33,731 nt of DNA from an uncultured Mucilaginibacter sp. (GTDB lineage: Bacteria > Bacteroidota > Bacteroidia > Sphingobacteriales > Sphingobacteriaceae): the NCBI RefSeq assembly GCF_903913935.1, contig NZ_CAIWNH010000529.1:1-33731 (forward strand). The letters run 5' to 3'. The translations under genes and the position numbers were made by a program. Within the stretch, counting starts at the first letter, position 1; the number at the start of each line of letters is the position of its first letter. Shown piece after piece: positions 1 to 9,881 of this stretch. Under the pieces are notes generated by a model. It was not told the origin of the DNA and did not search any database. It saw only the letters and a program-made list of their open reading frames with translations.

Positions 1-23
1 AGATTATTTAAACAAAGATCAGG

Positions 24-44
24 TTGCACGTAATTTGCACGTAA
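24..44. repeat. Two tandem copies of TTGCACGTAA (24-33 and 35-44), 11-bp period; possible recombinase arm-type sites
   Basis: Direct reading: ggTTGCACGTAAtTTGCACGTAAaaag, ~55 bp from the truncated tRNA. Confidence 0.55.
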
Positions 45-99
45 AAAGAATAGAAAGTAGTAAAAAAGAGGTTTTAAGTGTATTTAGGGGCGTTTTTAA

Positions 100-143
<44 letters not shown>

Positions 144-276
144 TTTTTTTAGTTTGCCTGGGCGGTTTGCAGTTTGCCGCAGTTTTAAATGCCAGCAGCA
201 AACTGAGCTGCGGTCGGAAAAAGTAACAAAAAGTTGCTCAATGACAAATTTGAAACCGAATTTTAACAATGATCTT

Positions 277-672
277 TTATACAGTTTGATTATTTGCAGG
301 GTGCGTGTTAAAGATGATGCCAAAACTCACCGCAAAAACAAGGTAAATCCCACCCAATATCCATAAAAGAAAAGGAGATCCGGAATTATTGATCAGCGCT
401 TTAACCAATGCCAAACCCCCGATTAAAAAGTGAGCCGCATTGGCTACCGCTACCGGCTTGTTATAAATGCCACCAATAAGCGCACCTTTCGCCATCCAGT
501 TAAGCATGGCAAAGCCAAAATACAAAGCACCCAGCAACTGCAATATGATCAATAATGGCGTTGATGAAGCGATGCCCAGGTATTGCAATATTTCACCGGG
601 AAAAAAGGTTAGCCCGATCCCAATAACAGCAAGTGTGACGGCGCTTAGGGTCATTATTAGTTTTGTATTCAT
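277..672 (-). CDS. Small integral membrane protein, unknown function
   Basis: 131-aa ORF with about four hydrophobic segments. Confidence 0.6.
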   Translation of the reverse strand: MNTKLIMTLSAVTLAVIGIGLTFFPGEILQYLGIASSTPLLIILQLLGALYFGFAMLNWMAKGALIGGIYNKPVAVANAAHFLIGGLALVKALINNSGSPFLLWILGGIYLVFAVSFGIIFNTHPANNQTV

Positions 673-777
673 TATTTGATATCGGTTCTCAGTATTGTTG
701 TGTGCAATTAAGCTGTTTTTAGAGTAAAAAGATCAAGGAATGTTACACCCATAGACCCGGGACATTCGACTCCAGAC

Positions 778-1803
778 TTAAGACTTCTTCCCAATCACCA
801 TTTGCTCCAGCGCGTCTATCCAGGTAGCCGAATCGTTCAGGCTCTCCACCAGTTGCACATGTTCACCACCAAGGGCTTTAAACTCATCACCATATTCAAC
901 GGTAACTTCGTAAACGGTTTCCAGGCAGTCGGCCACAAAAGCAGGGCAAAATACCAGCAGGCGTTTTTTCCCTTCGGCAGCCAGTTTGGCAACCACTTCG
1001 CTGGTATAGGGCTGCACCCAGGGGTCTTTTCCTAATCTCGATTGAAAACAAATAGAATATTTGTCTTTGGGGAGATTTAATTTTTCAGCGATCAACCGGG
1101 CGGTATCATAGGATTGTGCCGAGTAGCAAAATTTGTTGGTATCATTAAGCGTATTGCAGCAACCTTCTACCTTTAAACAATATTTGCCGGTATGGTCGCA
1201 TTTGATCAATTGCCGCTGCGGCAGGCCGTGGAAACTGAACAGGATATGATCGTAAGTCTCAGGTTTGTACTTTTTGCCGTTATTGGCAAATGTTTCAATC
1301 ATCAACTCGTTGTCATGAAACGAATTAATAAAGGAGATGGAAGGGATAGTTTGCCATTTGCGTATCAGTTCCATTACCTTATCATAAACCGAGCCTGTAC
1401 TTGCCGAAGCATATTGCGGGAACAAGGCGATCACCTGGATACTGTCCACCAAAGCAGCTTTCATCCTGTTTAAGGCAGATTCAATCGACGGGCTCTGGTA
1501 GCGCATCGCCAGTTCAACCATATATTCGTAGCCCAAACGGTCCTGCAATAATTTGTGTTGCAATTGGCTGTAATACAATAGGGGTGAGCCTGTTTTATCG
1601 TGCCAGATGGCCTTGTATAATTTGGCTGATTTTGGACTGCGGAAAGGGGCAATAATGCCTTTTACCAGCAGTGCCCTTGATACCGGGTTGATATCGATCA
1701 CCCGCGGATCCATTAAAAACTCATCCAGGTATTTACGAACGTCCCTGGTTTCCGGACTGTCGGGCGTACCCAAATTAACCAGTAAAACTCCTTTTTTCGA
1801 CAT
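778..1803 (-). CDS. hemH: Ferrochelatase
   Basis: MSKKGVLLVNLGTPDSPETRDVRKYLDEFLMDPRVID and FSFHGLPQRQ are family signatures; start at 1803 preferred over 1818. Confidence 0.95.
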   Translation of the reverse strand: MSKKGVLLVNLGTPDSPETRDVRKYLDEFLMDPRVIDINPVSRALLVKGIIAPFRSPKSAKLYKAIWHDKTGSPLLYYSQLQHKLLQDRLGYEYMVELAMRYQSPSIESALNRMKAALVDSIQVIALFPQYASASTGSVYDKVMELIRKWQTIPSISFINSFHDNELMIETFANNGKKYKPETYDHILFSFHGLPQRQLIKCDHTGKYCLKVEGCCNTLNDTNKFCYSAQSYDTARLIAEKLNLPKDKYSICFQSRLGKDPWVQPYTSEVVAKLAAEGKKRLLVFCPAFVADCLETVYEVTVEYGDEFKALGGEHVQLVESLNDSATWIDALEQMVIGKKS

Positions 1804-1932
1804 AATATTCTTACGCAAAAATAGTGATTAGAGATTGGAGATTAGTGTTTTTTTGTACGAAAGAGTGAAAGTTGCTGGGTCCTTAAGATTTACCTGCTTT
1901 AAAGCGGCAAACTGCTAATTTTAAACTGTTGG

Positions 1933-2784
1933 CTAAAACGCCTCTAACTCCGCTTTTACCTGCTGCATCAGCCACATTGGGGTGGAGGTGGCGCCGGCAA
2001 TACCCACTTTATCGCCGGGAGCAAACATCGTATTTTTTAATTCGGACGGGGAAGATATAAAATAAGTATTGGGGTTATGCTTGCGGCAAACTTCATACAA
2101 AACTTTGCCGTTGGATGATTTTACTCCCGAAACAAAAACGACCTTGTCAAATTTTATAGCAAATTTGGGCAGATCCTGATCCCGGTTGGATACCTGGCGG
2201 CAAATGGTATCATTGGCCTTAAGGTCGTAGCCGCGTTGCAAAAGCTGGTCTTTAATGCTGTAAAACTTTTCCATGCTTTTGGTGGTCTGGCTGTACAGGG
2301 TGATGTTTTTCGGCAACTCCACGTTGTCCAGTTCGGCAATATCCTGGAAAACAAGGGCCTCGTTATTGGTTTGTCCCTGCAGTCCAACCACTTCGGCATG
2401 GCCATGTTTGCCGAAGATCAGGATCTTCTCGTTGGCGTCAAATGAGGTCTTAATGCGGTTTTGCAATTTTAAAACTACCGGGCACGAAGCATCTATCAGC
2501 GAAATGTTATTTTCAAGCGCTATCCGGTAAGTATCAGGCGCTTCGCCGTGCGCACGGATCAGGACTTTTTCGTTCGATAAGTTTACCAAATCGGCATGTT
2601 CAATTATCCTGAGGCCTTTCGCCTTCAAACGGGCAACCTCCTCATCATTATGTACAATGTCGCCCAGGCAATATAAATAACCGTCTTCTTCAAGTATTTC
2701 TTCGGCCATATCAATAGCATAAACTACGCCGAAGCAAAAGCCCGAATCCTGGTCGATAGTAACCTGTAGTTGATAATCACCCAT
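1933..2784 (-). CDS. ispH: 4-hydroxy-3-methylbut-2-enyl diphosphate reductase
   Basis: DSGFCFGVVYAIDMAEEIL, VLIRAHGEAP, ASCPVV, GATSTPMWLMQQV. Confidence 0.93.
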   Translation of the reverse strand: MGDYQLQVTIDQDSGFCFGVVYAIDMAEEILEEDGYLYCLGDIVHNDEEVARLKAKGLRIIEHADLVNLSNEKVLIRAHGEAPDTYRIALENNISLIDASCPVVLKLQNRIKTSFDANEKILIFGKHGHAEVVGLQGQTNNEALVFQDIAELDNVELPKNITLYSQTTKSMEKFYSIKDQLLQRGYDLKANDTICRQVSNRDQDLPKFAIKFDKVVFVSGVKSSNGKVLYEVCRKHNPNTYFISSPSELKNTMFAPGDKVGIAGATSTPMWLMQQVKAELEAF

Positions 2785-2870
2785 TGTACTGCAAAATTAC
2801 GTTAAAAAGTCCGAAAAGTCGGGAAGTCCGAAAGTGAAATTTCATTTACACGGTCCATATCAGAATATAC

Positions 2871-3959
2871 CTATACCCTTCTTCCTTTCCAAACAACCGT
2901 TTTGGTAAGATATTTTTGGATAGAAAGAAACGCGATAATGGCCAAATTGATCATTTGAACAGGGTGCAGCAGAATATTGTATAGCACATTTTGGCCTGTG
3001 GATAACGAGATCATCACACGGGTTAACAAAATTAAACCTCCCATAAAAAAGATCAGGCTAAAATTGAGGGTCGTGATCACGATCATGGGGCCGCTCAATA
3101 GCATCAGTAAATAAATCAACAATCCTGCAATGCTATAATTGAAAGCCGCAAGTGCATTTTTGCTGAAACCGGTTATCGCATCGCTGTAACTGCGGTACAT
3201 GCGGCAATCCATCATACCGTTAGCCAGTAAAACATCGCCGTTAAGCCCGGCCATTTTCACCTCGCGCATAATGCAGGCATCCTCAACTACCTTATCTTTT
3301 ACAAGCTGATGCCATGCATTTTGCCTGTAAACATCCGCATCAAAAAGCATAAACTGCCCGCAGGCTGTTGCCACAGCAGCATTTTCGGTTAAAAACACCA
3401 GCCTGAGCGGCAATAAATTTAATAACAAATAATGCAAAAGGGGGACCGTAACATGCTCACCAAAGGTTTCCATTTCCTGGTTGGCAAAAAGACTTAGCAA
3501 GGCCAGTTTATATAACTTCATCCGATGAACGGCGCTGTTGATCAAACCATTGTTTACCGTGTCATCTGCATCTAAAAACAAAAAATATTCGCCCTTAGCT
3601 TTGCTCGCCAATTGGTGGCAGGCATGATTTTTTCCTGTCCAGCCGCCAGGAAGTTTTCCGCCCTTTATTACGCTTACATGCTGATCTTTAGCTGCATGAT
3701 CTGTACAGATCTGATAAGTATCATCCGATGATTCATCATCATACACAATAACCTCATAGCTTTTATAATCCTGCAATTGGATTGCTATTAATAGTTTAAG
3801 GATGTTAGCCTCCTCATTGCGGGCAGGGATCAGTATCGAAACAATATCAGTATACTGCTTATTTACCCTGGTTAATTTTGGATTTGATAAAAAATTAAAA
3901 AGCGTTACGGTAAACCGCAAAACAACAAAAAACAGGGTAACGGTAACAGCAATGATCAT
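2871..3959 (-). CDS. Glycosyltransferase family 2 membrane protein
   Basis: VSILIPARNEEANILKLL...VIVYDDESSDDTY...FLFLDADDTV; C-terminal hydrophobic segments. Confidence 0.85.
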   Translation of the reverse strand: MIIAVTVTLFFVVLRFTVTLFNFLSNPKLTRVNKQYTDIVSILIPARNEEANILKLLIAIQLQDYKSYEVIVYDDESSDDTYQICTDHAAKDQHVSVIKGGKLPGGWTGKNHACHQLASKAKGEYFLFLDADDTVNNGLINSAVHRMKLYKLALLSLFANQEMETFGEHVTVPLLHYLLLNLLPLRLVFLTENAAVATACGQFMLFDADVYRQNAWHQLVKDKVVEDACIMREVKMAGLNGDVLLANGMMDCRMYRSYSDAITGFSKNALAAFNYSIAGLLIYLLMLLSGPMIVITTLNFSLIFFMGGLILLTRVMISLSTGQNVLYNILLHPVQMINLAIIAFLSIQKYLTKTVVWKGRRV

Positions 3960-4141
3960 TTATTAATTCCCACTGCAAATAAGTAAATATACTTCATATA
4001 ACAACGGGTTATTACGCCTATAAATTCAGGTGGTAACACGGGCAAAGTTGCCTAAATCTCCCCATAAGCGGTTCAATGATAAGTAGTCAATTATGATTAG
4101 TGAGCGGAAATTTGTGCAAAGTGTTCACAATTAGCCGCTCG

Positions 4142-5362
4142 CTATTTTTTTTCTATGTGGTTCAAAATGCTGTTTGTTGCTCCGGTATGCTCTTGTACAT
4201 AAGCCAGTATCTTTTTATTGGCGGCCGAATAAAAAGCAGCATCATTTACCAGGGTGTTCATAATTTCGCTCAGTTGTTCAGCATTATTGATGCTGAATCC
4301 GGCTCTTAACGCAACCAGTTCATTGGCTTCTTTAAACCTGGCATAGTTGGGGCCAAATATTACAGGCAGGCCAAAAGCCGCTGCTTCAAGCGTATTATGG
4401 ATGCCTGCGCCAAAGCCACCGCCGATATAGGCTATTTCGCCATACTGGTACAGGGATGACAGCATACCAATGTTATCAATCACGAGTACGCGCAGGTTAT
4501 TAAAATTACCATTTAAATTGGAGATGATGGAGTACCGGGCCGATGATTTCGTTGGCAGCAATTCCATCAGGCGGTCAAGTTGATCATTATCAATTTCGTG
4601 CGGGGCAATAATAAACTTCCAGCCGGAATATTCGGTTATCAGCTCAGCTAACAGGTACTCGTCTTCGGGCCAGGTGCTGCCGGCAACAAATACTTTTTGC
4701 CCGTTTTTAAATGCCGCAATGTTTGGCAGCTCTTTCGGCGCAAATGAGTTTTCCCATACCCTGTCAAAACGGGTATCGCCGCTAACGGTAACTTGTTCTT
4801 TTCCTAATTTTTTCAATAATTGTTTAGACTTATCATCCTGCACAAAAAACCAGGTTACAAAGCCCAGCATTTTCCGGTGCAGTCCGCCATACCATTTAAA
4901 AAATATTTGTCCTGGTCTAAAAATACCAGAAATAATATACAATGGTATATCCCTGCGATACATTTCCTTAAAAAAATTATACCAGTATTCGTATTTGGTA
5001 AATATAACCAGTTTGGGTTGAATAAAATCTAAAAATTCCTTCGCATTTCGCGCCGTATCGAGCGGTAAATAATAAACTGCGTCGGCGAGGATTGTGTTCT
5101 TTCTAACCTCGTATCCCGAGGGTGAAAAAAAAGTAATAACTATTTTATTTTCAGGATAGTTTTGCCTCATCGCTTCTAAAACCGGGCGCCCTTGCTCAAA
5201 TTCACCAAGTGAAGAAAAATGAAACCAAATAGCATCCTTTTGACGTATAAAAGACTGTTTGTTACGACCGCTGATCCAGAGTTTAGCCTTTTTATTAAAA
5301 AAGGAAAATATCCAGATAATTACATAATATATACGTATTGCGGTATTGTATAATAGCAACAT
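4142..5362 (-). CDS. waaA: 3-deoxy-D-manno-octulosonic acid transferase
   Basis: WFHFSSLGEFEQGRPVLEAMR, FVAGSTWPEDE, YIGGGFGAGIHNTLEAAAFGLPVIFGPNY. Confidence 0.92.
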   Translation of the reverse strand: MLLLYNTAIRIYYVIIWIFSFFNKKAKLWISGRNKQSFIRQKDAIWFHFSSLGEFEQGRPVLEAMRQNYPENKIVITFFSPSGYEVRKNTILADAVYYLPLDTARNAKEFLDFIQPKLVIFTKYEYWYNFFKEMYRRDIPLYIISGIFRPGQIFFKWYGGLHRKMLGFVTWFFVQDDKSKQLLKKLGKEQVTVSGDTRFDRVWENSFAPKELPNIAAFKNGQKVFVAGSTWPEDEYLLAELITEYSGWKFIIAPHEIDNDQLDRLMELLPTKSSARYSIISNLNGNFNNLRVLVIDNIGMLSSLYQYGEIAYIGGGFGAGIHNTLEAAAFGLPVIFGPNYARFKEANELVALRAGFSINNAEQLSEIMNTLVNDAAFYSAANKKILAYVQEHTGATNSILNHIEKK

Positions 5363-5424
5363 TTTAGTTTTGATTTAGTAACTTCGCAATCCGTAAAAGT
5401 ATCACATTTTAAATATAAAAATCT

Positions 5425-6735
5425 ATGAAAATAGCAGTAGTTGGAACAGGTTATGTTGGTCTTGTCACGGGTACCTGTTTAGCCGAGACTGGTAACCAGG
5501 TAATCTGTGTTGATATCAACGAAAAGAAAGTAAAAATGATGCAGGATGGGCAACTGCCTATTTATGAGCCTGGTCTCGAACTTCTTTTCCACAGGAATAT
5601 AAAACAGGAACGTTTACATTTTACTTCAAATCTTGCAGAAGCTATCGCTGAGGCAAAAATAATATTCCTTGCTTTACCCACCCCTCCGGGGGGAGATGGC
5701 TCTGCCGATCTGAGCTATGTTTTGGGTGCTGCAAAAGACATTGCTAAACTAATTACTGATTATAAAGTAATCGTAACCAAATCAACCGTACCTGTCGGCA
5801 CGGCCGATAAAGTTACAGCCGTTATGAACGCGAATACTACCGTTGAATTTGCAGTGGTATCAAACCCTGAGTTTTTAAGAGAAGGCGTGGCGGTCGAAGA
5901 TTTTATGAAACCCGACCGCGTTGTTGTTGGAACAAAAGACGAACGTGCCCGCAAACTGATGGCAGAATTATATGCTCCTTACGTTAGGCAGGGTAACCCG
6001 GTTATCTTTATGGACGAACGTTCTTCTGAATTAACAAAGTATGCCGCCAACTCGTTTTTGGCCACCAAAATATCTTTTATGAATGAGATTGCCAATCTTT
6101 GCGAACTGGTTGGCGCCGATGTAGATATGGTGAGGCGCGGTATTGGTGCAGACAATCGTATCGGTAAACGGTTCCTTTTTTCAGGGATCGGTTATGGCGG
6201 CAGTTGCTTCCCTAAAGATGTGCAGGCGCTGGCCAAATCTTCCGAAGAAAATAAATACAATTTCAGGATCCTGAATTCGGTAATGGAGGTTAACGAGATC
6301 CAGAAAAAGGTATTGGTTGAAAAAGTAAAAAAATATTATAAAGGCGATATAAAAGGGAAAAAGTTTGCCATGTGGGGCCTTGCCTTTAAGCCCGAAACGG
6401 ATGATATACGCGAAGCGCCTGCATTGTATATTATTGATGAATTATTGGCGGCAGGCGCCGAAGTATCAGCCTTTGATCCGGAAGCAATGAAAAACGTTGA
6501 GGCGTTATTTGGCGACAAGATTAAATATGCTGCCGACCAGTATGAGGCCATTGATGGTGCTGACGCACTGCTTATTGTAACCGAATGGTCACTTTTCAGA
6601 ACGCCTGATTTTGACCAGATGGACAGCTTGTTAAAAGAAAAAGTTATTTTTGACGGACGTAACTTATACGATTTGGATAAGATGATTGATTGCGGGTATT
6701 ATTATAACAGCATCGGACGTAAAGAAATAAAATAA
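5425..6735 (+). CDS. ugd: UDP-glucose 6-dehydrogenase
   Basis: [54 protein letters not shown]. Confidence 0.95.
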   Translation: MKIAVVGTGYVGLVTGTCLAETGNQVICVDINEKKVKMMQDGQLPIYEPGLELLFHRNIKQERLHFTSNLAEAIAEAKIIFLALPTPPGGDGSADLSYVLGAAKDIAKLITDYKVIVTKSTVPVGTADKVTAVMNANTTVEFAVVSNPEFLREGVAVEDFMKPDRVVVGTKDERARKLMAELYAPYVRQGNPVIFMDERSSELTKYAANSFLATKISFMNEIANLCELVGADVDMVRRGIGADNRIGKRFLFSGIGYGGSCFPKDVQALAKSSEENKYNFRILNSVMEVNEIQKKVLVEKVKKYYKGDIKGKKFAMWGLAFKPETDDIREAPALYIIDELLAAGAEVSAFDPEAMKNVEALFGDKIKYAADQYEAIDGADALLIVTEWSLFRTPDFDQMDSLLKEKVIFDGRNLYDLDKMIDCGYYYNSIGRKEIK

Positions 6736-7721
6736 TGGCTGAACGGAAAAGAATATTAATAACAGGCGCTGCGGGTTTTTTAGGTTCACATTTGTGCGAC
6801 AGGTTTATTAAAGATGACTACCATGTAATCGGCATGGATAACCTGATCACCGGTGATTTGCGCAATATCGAGCATCTTTTTAAGCTGGAAAACTTTGAGT
6901 TTTATAACCATGATGTTTCCAAATTTGTTTACGTGCCCGGTGATCTTCACTATATTCTGCATTTTGCCTCGCCAGCCAGCCCGATCGATTATTTAAAGAT
7001 CCCGATTCAAACTTTAAAGGTAGGCTCGCTGGGTACACACAACCTGTTGGGCCTTGCCAGGGCCAAAAACTCAAGGATGCTGATTGCGTCTACATCCGAA
7101 GTTTACGGCGACCCAAGTGTAAACCCGCAACCAGAGGAATATTGGGGGAATGTAAACCCGGTAGGGCCAAGGGGCGTTTATGACGAAGCCAAACGCTTCC
7201 AGGAGGCCATTACCATGGCTTATCATACTTTCCATGGCCTGGAAACACGGATTATCCGGATATTTAACACGTACGGCCCCCGCATGCGACTGAATGACGG
7301 GCGCGTATTACCTGCCTTCATAGGCCAGGCCCTGCGTGGCGAATCATTGACCATGTTTGGCGACGGTTCTCAAACAAGATCGTTTTGTTATGTTGACGAT
7401 CTGGTCGAAGGTATCGTTCGTTTACTTTTCAGCGACTATGCACAGCCAATGAATATTGGCAACCCTGACGAAATTACTATAAGGGAATTTGGCGAAGAGA
7501 TCATTAAACTAACAGGAACTGATCAGAAACTGATCTGCCTGCCTTTGCCCACTGACGACCCCAAACAACGCAGGCCAGATATTACAAAAGCCAAAAGTAT
7601 TCTTGGCTGGGAGCCGAAGGTATCCCGCAGCGAGGGCTTGAAGATTACTTTTGAATATTTCAAATCGTTGCCTGAAAAAGAGATACAGCATAAAGACTTT
7701 ACTTATTATAACAAACACTAA
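6735..7721 (+). CDS. UDP-glucuronate decarboxylase (UDP-xylose synthase), SDR family
   Basis: [51 protein letters not shown]; starts within TAATG of the preceding stop. Confidence 0.9.
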   Translation: MAERKRILITGAAGFLGSHLCDRFIKDDYHVIGMDNLITGDLRNIEHLFKLENFEFYNHDVSKFVYVPGDLHYILHFASPASPIDYLKIPIQTLKVGSLGTHNLLGLARAKNSRMLIASTSEVYGDPSVNPQPEEYWGNVNPVGPRGVYDEAKRFQEAITMAYHTFHGLETRIIRIFNTYGPRMRLNDGRVLPAFIGQALRGESLTMFGDGSQTRSFCYVDDLVEGIVRLLFSDYAQPMNIGNPDEITIREFGEEIIKLTGTDQKLICLPLPTDDPKQRRPDITKAKSILGWEPKVSRSEGLKITFEYFKSLPEKEIQHKDFTYYNKH

Positions 7722-8743
7722 TGGCTAAAATATTAGTAACAGGCGGATTAGGCTACATCGGGTCACACACTGTTTTTGAACTTGTAAACGCCGGTTTTGA
7801 GCCTATAATAGTAGATGACCTTTCCAACTCGCATCACCAGATATTAGATCAATTAAGTAAAATTATCGGTTTCAAACCCGCTTTTTACCAGTTTGACCTT
7901 TGTGACGAAAATAAGTTAAAAGAATTTGCCGCCGCAGAGCCTGATTTGGAAGGAATTATTCATTTTGCTGCTTTTAAAGCAGTTGGCGAATCGGTAAATA
8001 ACCCATTAAAATATTATCACAATAATTTAGCCTCGCTGTTAAATTTATTGCGGCAGTATAGTGGTAAAACATTGAGTTTTGTTTTTTCATCCAGCTGCAC
8101 GGTTTACGGACAGCCAGATGAATTGCCTGTTACTGAAAATGCTGCGGTAAAACCTGCACAGTCACCCTATGGCAATACCAAACAAATTGCCGAAGAAATA
8201 CTTAAAGATGCAGTGGTATCGGGCGATGCCAAAAAAGTTATTGCATTAAGATATTTTAACCCGGTTGGCGCCCATGAATCGGCCCTGATTGGTGAGCTTC
8301 CGATTGGCGTCCCGCAAAACCTGGTGCCTTTTATCACCCAGACTGCCATTGGTAAACGCGAAAAAATTACCGTGTTTGGCAATGACTATGATACAAGGGA
8401 TGGTAGCTGTGTGCGTGACTATATTCATGTGGTTGACCTTGCCAAAGCCCATGTGGCGGCATTAAAACTAATGGAGGCCGACACATTTGCCGGTTACGAC
8501 GTATTTAACTTAGGCACCGGCAACGGTAACACTGTTTTGGAAGTGATTAACGCTTTTGAACGCGCCACAGGTGTTAAATTAAATTATGAAATAGGGCCAC
8601 GCCGGAGCGGTGACGTGGAGAAGGTTTGGGGAGATGTAACCAAATCAGCAAAACAGTTGCACTGGAGGGCGCAAATAGGGCTTGATACCATGATGTCTTC
8701 TGCCTGGGCCTGGGAGCAATATTTATCGGAAAATCCTATTTAA
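7721..8743 (+). CDS. galE: UDP-glucose 4-epimerase
   Basis: KILVTGGLGYIGSHTVFELVNAG, SSSCTVYGQPD, SPYGNTKQIAEEIL, LRYFNPVGAHES; TAATG overlap with the preceding gene. Confidence 0.94.
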   Translation: MAKILVTGGLGYIGSHTVFELVNAGFEPIIVDDLSNSHHQILDQLSKIIGFKPAFYQFDLCDENKLKEFAAAEPDLEGIIHFAAFKAVGESVNNPLKYYHNNLASLLNLLRQYSGKTLSFVFSSSCTVYGQPDELPVTENAAVKPAQSPYGNTKQIAEEILKDAVVSGDAKKVIALRYFNPVGAHESALIGELPIGVPQNLVPFITQTAIGKREKITVFGNDYDTRDGSCVRDYIHVVDLAKAHVAALKLMEADTFAGYDVFNLGTGNGNTVLEVINAFERATGVKLNYEIGPRRSGDVEKVWGDVTKSAKQLHWRAQIGLDTMMSSAWAWEQYLSENPI

Positions 8744-8783
8744 TACTATTTTCGCAGGTTAAATTGATGCAAAAAAAATGTAG

Positions 8784-8814
8784 GCTGTGAATTCGCATGC
8801 ATTGTTTACCTTTG
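8784..8814 (+). promoter_or_regulatory. Candidate Bacteroidetes-type promoter, -7 box TACCTTTG at 8807-8814
   Basis: gtTTACCTTTGcagccc matches TAnnTTTG; the -33 element is weak. Confidence 0.45.
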
Positions 8815-8999
8815 CAGCCCGTTGTTGCACACCTGGTTGTGATGAGAAATTAGAAAATAAGCTCAAAATAGCGACCTCCTGCCCCGGATAGTTTAGCGCC
8901 GGTATTTGCAGGTTGTTCAATAATGCCCTTTGTGATCAATAACGGCGGGTTTTGCCTGGAAAGGTTTTGTATGAAGTGCACACGATAATTATTGATAAA

Positions 9000-9740
9000 A
9001 TGTTTGGGATCTTTAAAAAGAAAGAATACAAAAAAAATATAACGTTTGATTACAGCTCGATAGAGGTAGACATGCACTCGCATGTTTTGCCGGGAATTGA
9101 TGATGGCGCTAAAAACCCGGAAGAATCTATAGCGCTGATCAGAAAAATGATGGAACTTGGCATCAGGAAAATAATCGCCACGCCACACATCATGGCTGAT
9201 TATTACAGGAATACGCCTGAAACAATTAACGGTGCCCTTGCCCTACTTAAAGCCGAACTGGCAAAGGAAAAGATTGATATAGAGATAGAAGCGGCGGCTG
9301 AACACTATTTCGACGAAACATTTGAAGATAGGGTAAATAATGGCGAATTGATGATTATGGGTGATAATTATGTGCTTTTTGAATTTTCGTTTATCAACCA
9401 GCCACCCAATACGATACCGGTAGTGCAGCGATTGAGAGATTTAGGCTATAAACCCATCCTGGCCCATCCTGAAAGATATCCTTACCTGGAGATTGATCAG
9501 CTAAAGACTTTGCACGACTGGGGCCTGTTGTTCCAGATCAATACCATATCTCTTACCGGGTATTACGGCAAGGAAACAAAAAAAGCAGCTGAAAATTTGA
9601 TCGACAACCAGTTGGTTGATTTTATTTCGAGTGATATGCACCATTTAAGGCATGCAGAAGCGTTAAAACAGGCTTTAAAAATGCCCTACCTCGAAAAGAT
9701 CATGTTTGATTACCCGTTGAAGAATATTATGCTGAGGTAA
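9000..9740 (+). CDS. CpsB/CapC-type tyrosine-protein phosphatase (PHP domain)
   Basis: VDMHSHVLPGIDDGAKNPEES, IATPHIMADYY, LAHPERYPYL, SDMHHLRH; start at 9000 (MFGIFKKK) preferred over 8952. Confidence 0.9.
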   Translation: MFGIFKKKEYKKNITFDYSSIEVDMHSHVLPGIDDGAKNPEESIALIRKMMELGIRKIIATPHIMADYYRNTPETINGALALLKAELAKEKIDIEIEAAAEHYFDETFEDRVNNGELMIMGDNYVLFEFSFINQPPNTIPVVQRLRDLGYKPILAHPERYPYLEIDQLKTLHDWGLLFQINTISLTGYYGKETKKAAENLIDNQLVDFISSDMHHLRHAEALKQALKMPYLEKIMFDYPLKNIMLR

Positions 9741-9880
9741 TTTCGGATTTCGAATTTTCGATTTCGGAATTATAAAATGCTATGGCATTTTTGATTTAAC
9801 CCGATTCCCGGCAGGTGGAAATCGTACGACCTTCCGGTTAAAAAAAATCGAAATTCGAAATCGAACATCCGAAATTTGAA
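9741..9880. repeat. Imperfect long inverted repeat filling a convergent intergenic gap
   Basis: Left TTTCGGATTTCGAATTTTCGATTTCGG (9741-9767) vs right AATCGAAATTCGAAATCGAACATCCGAAATTT; inner TTAACC/GGTTAA and AATGC/GCATT arms. Confidence 0.6.
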
Positions 9881-9881
9881 T

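Noticed and set aside
150-213. CAGTTTGC/GCAAACTG hairpin near the tRNA fragment
   Set aside because: 8-bp arms in a low-complexity GTTTGC-rich stretch with competing pairings; probably only a weak terminator or chance.
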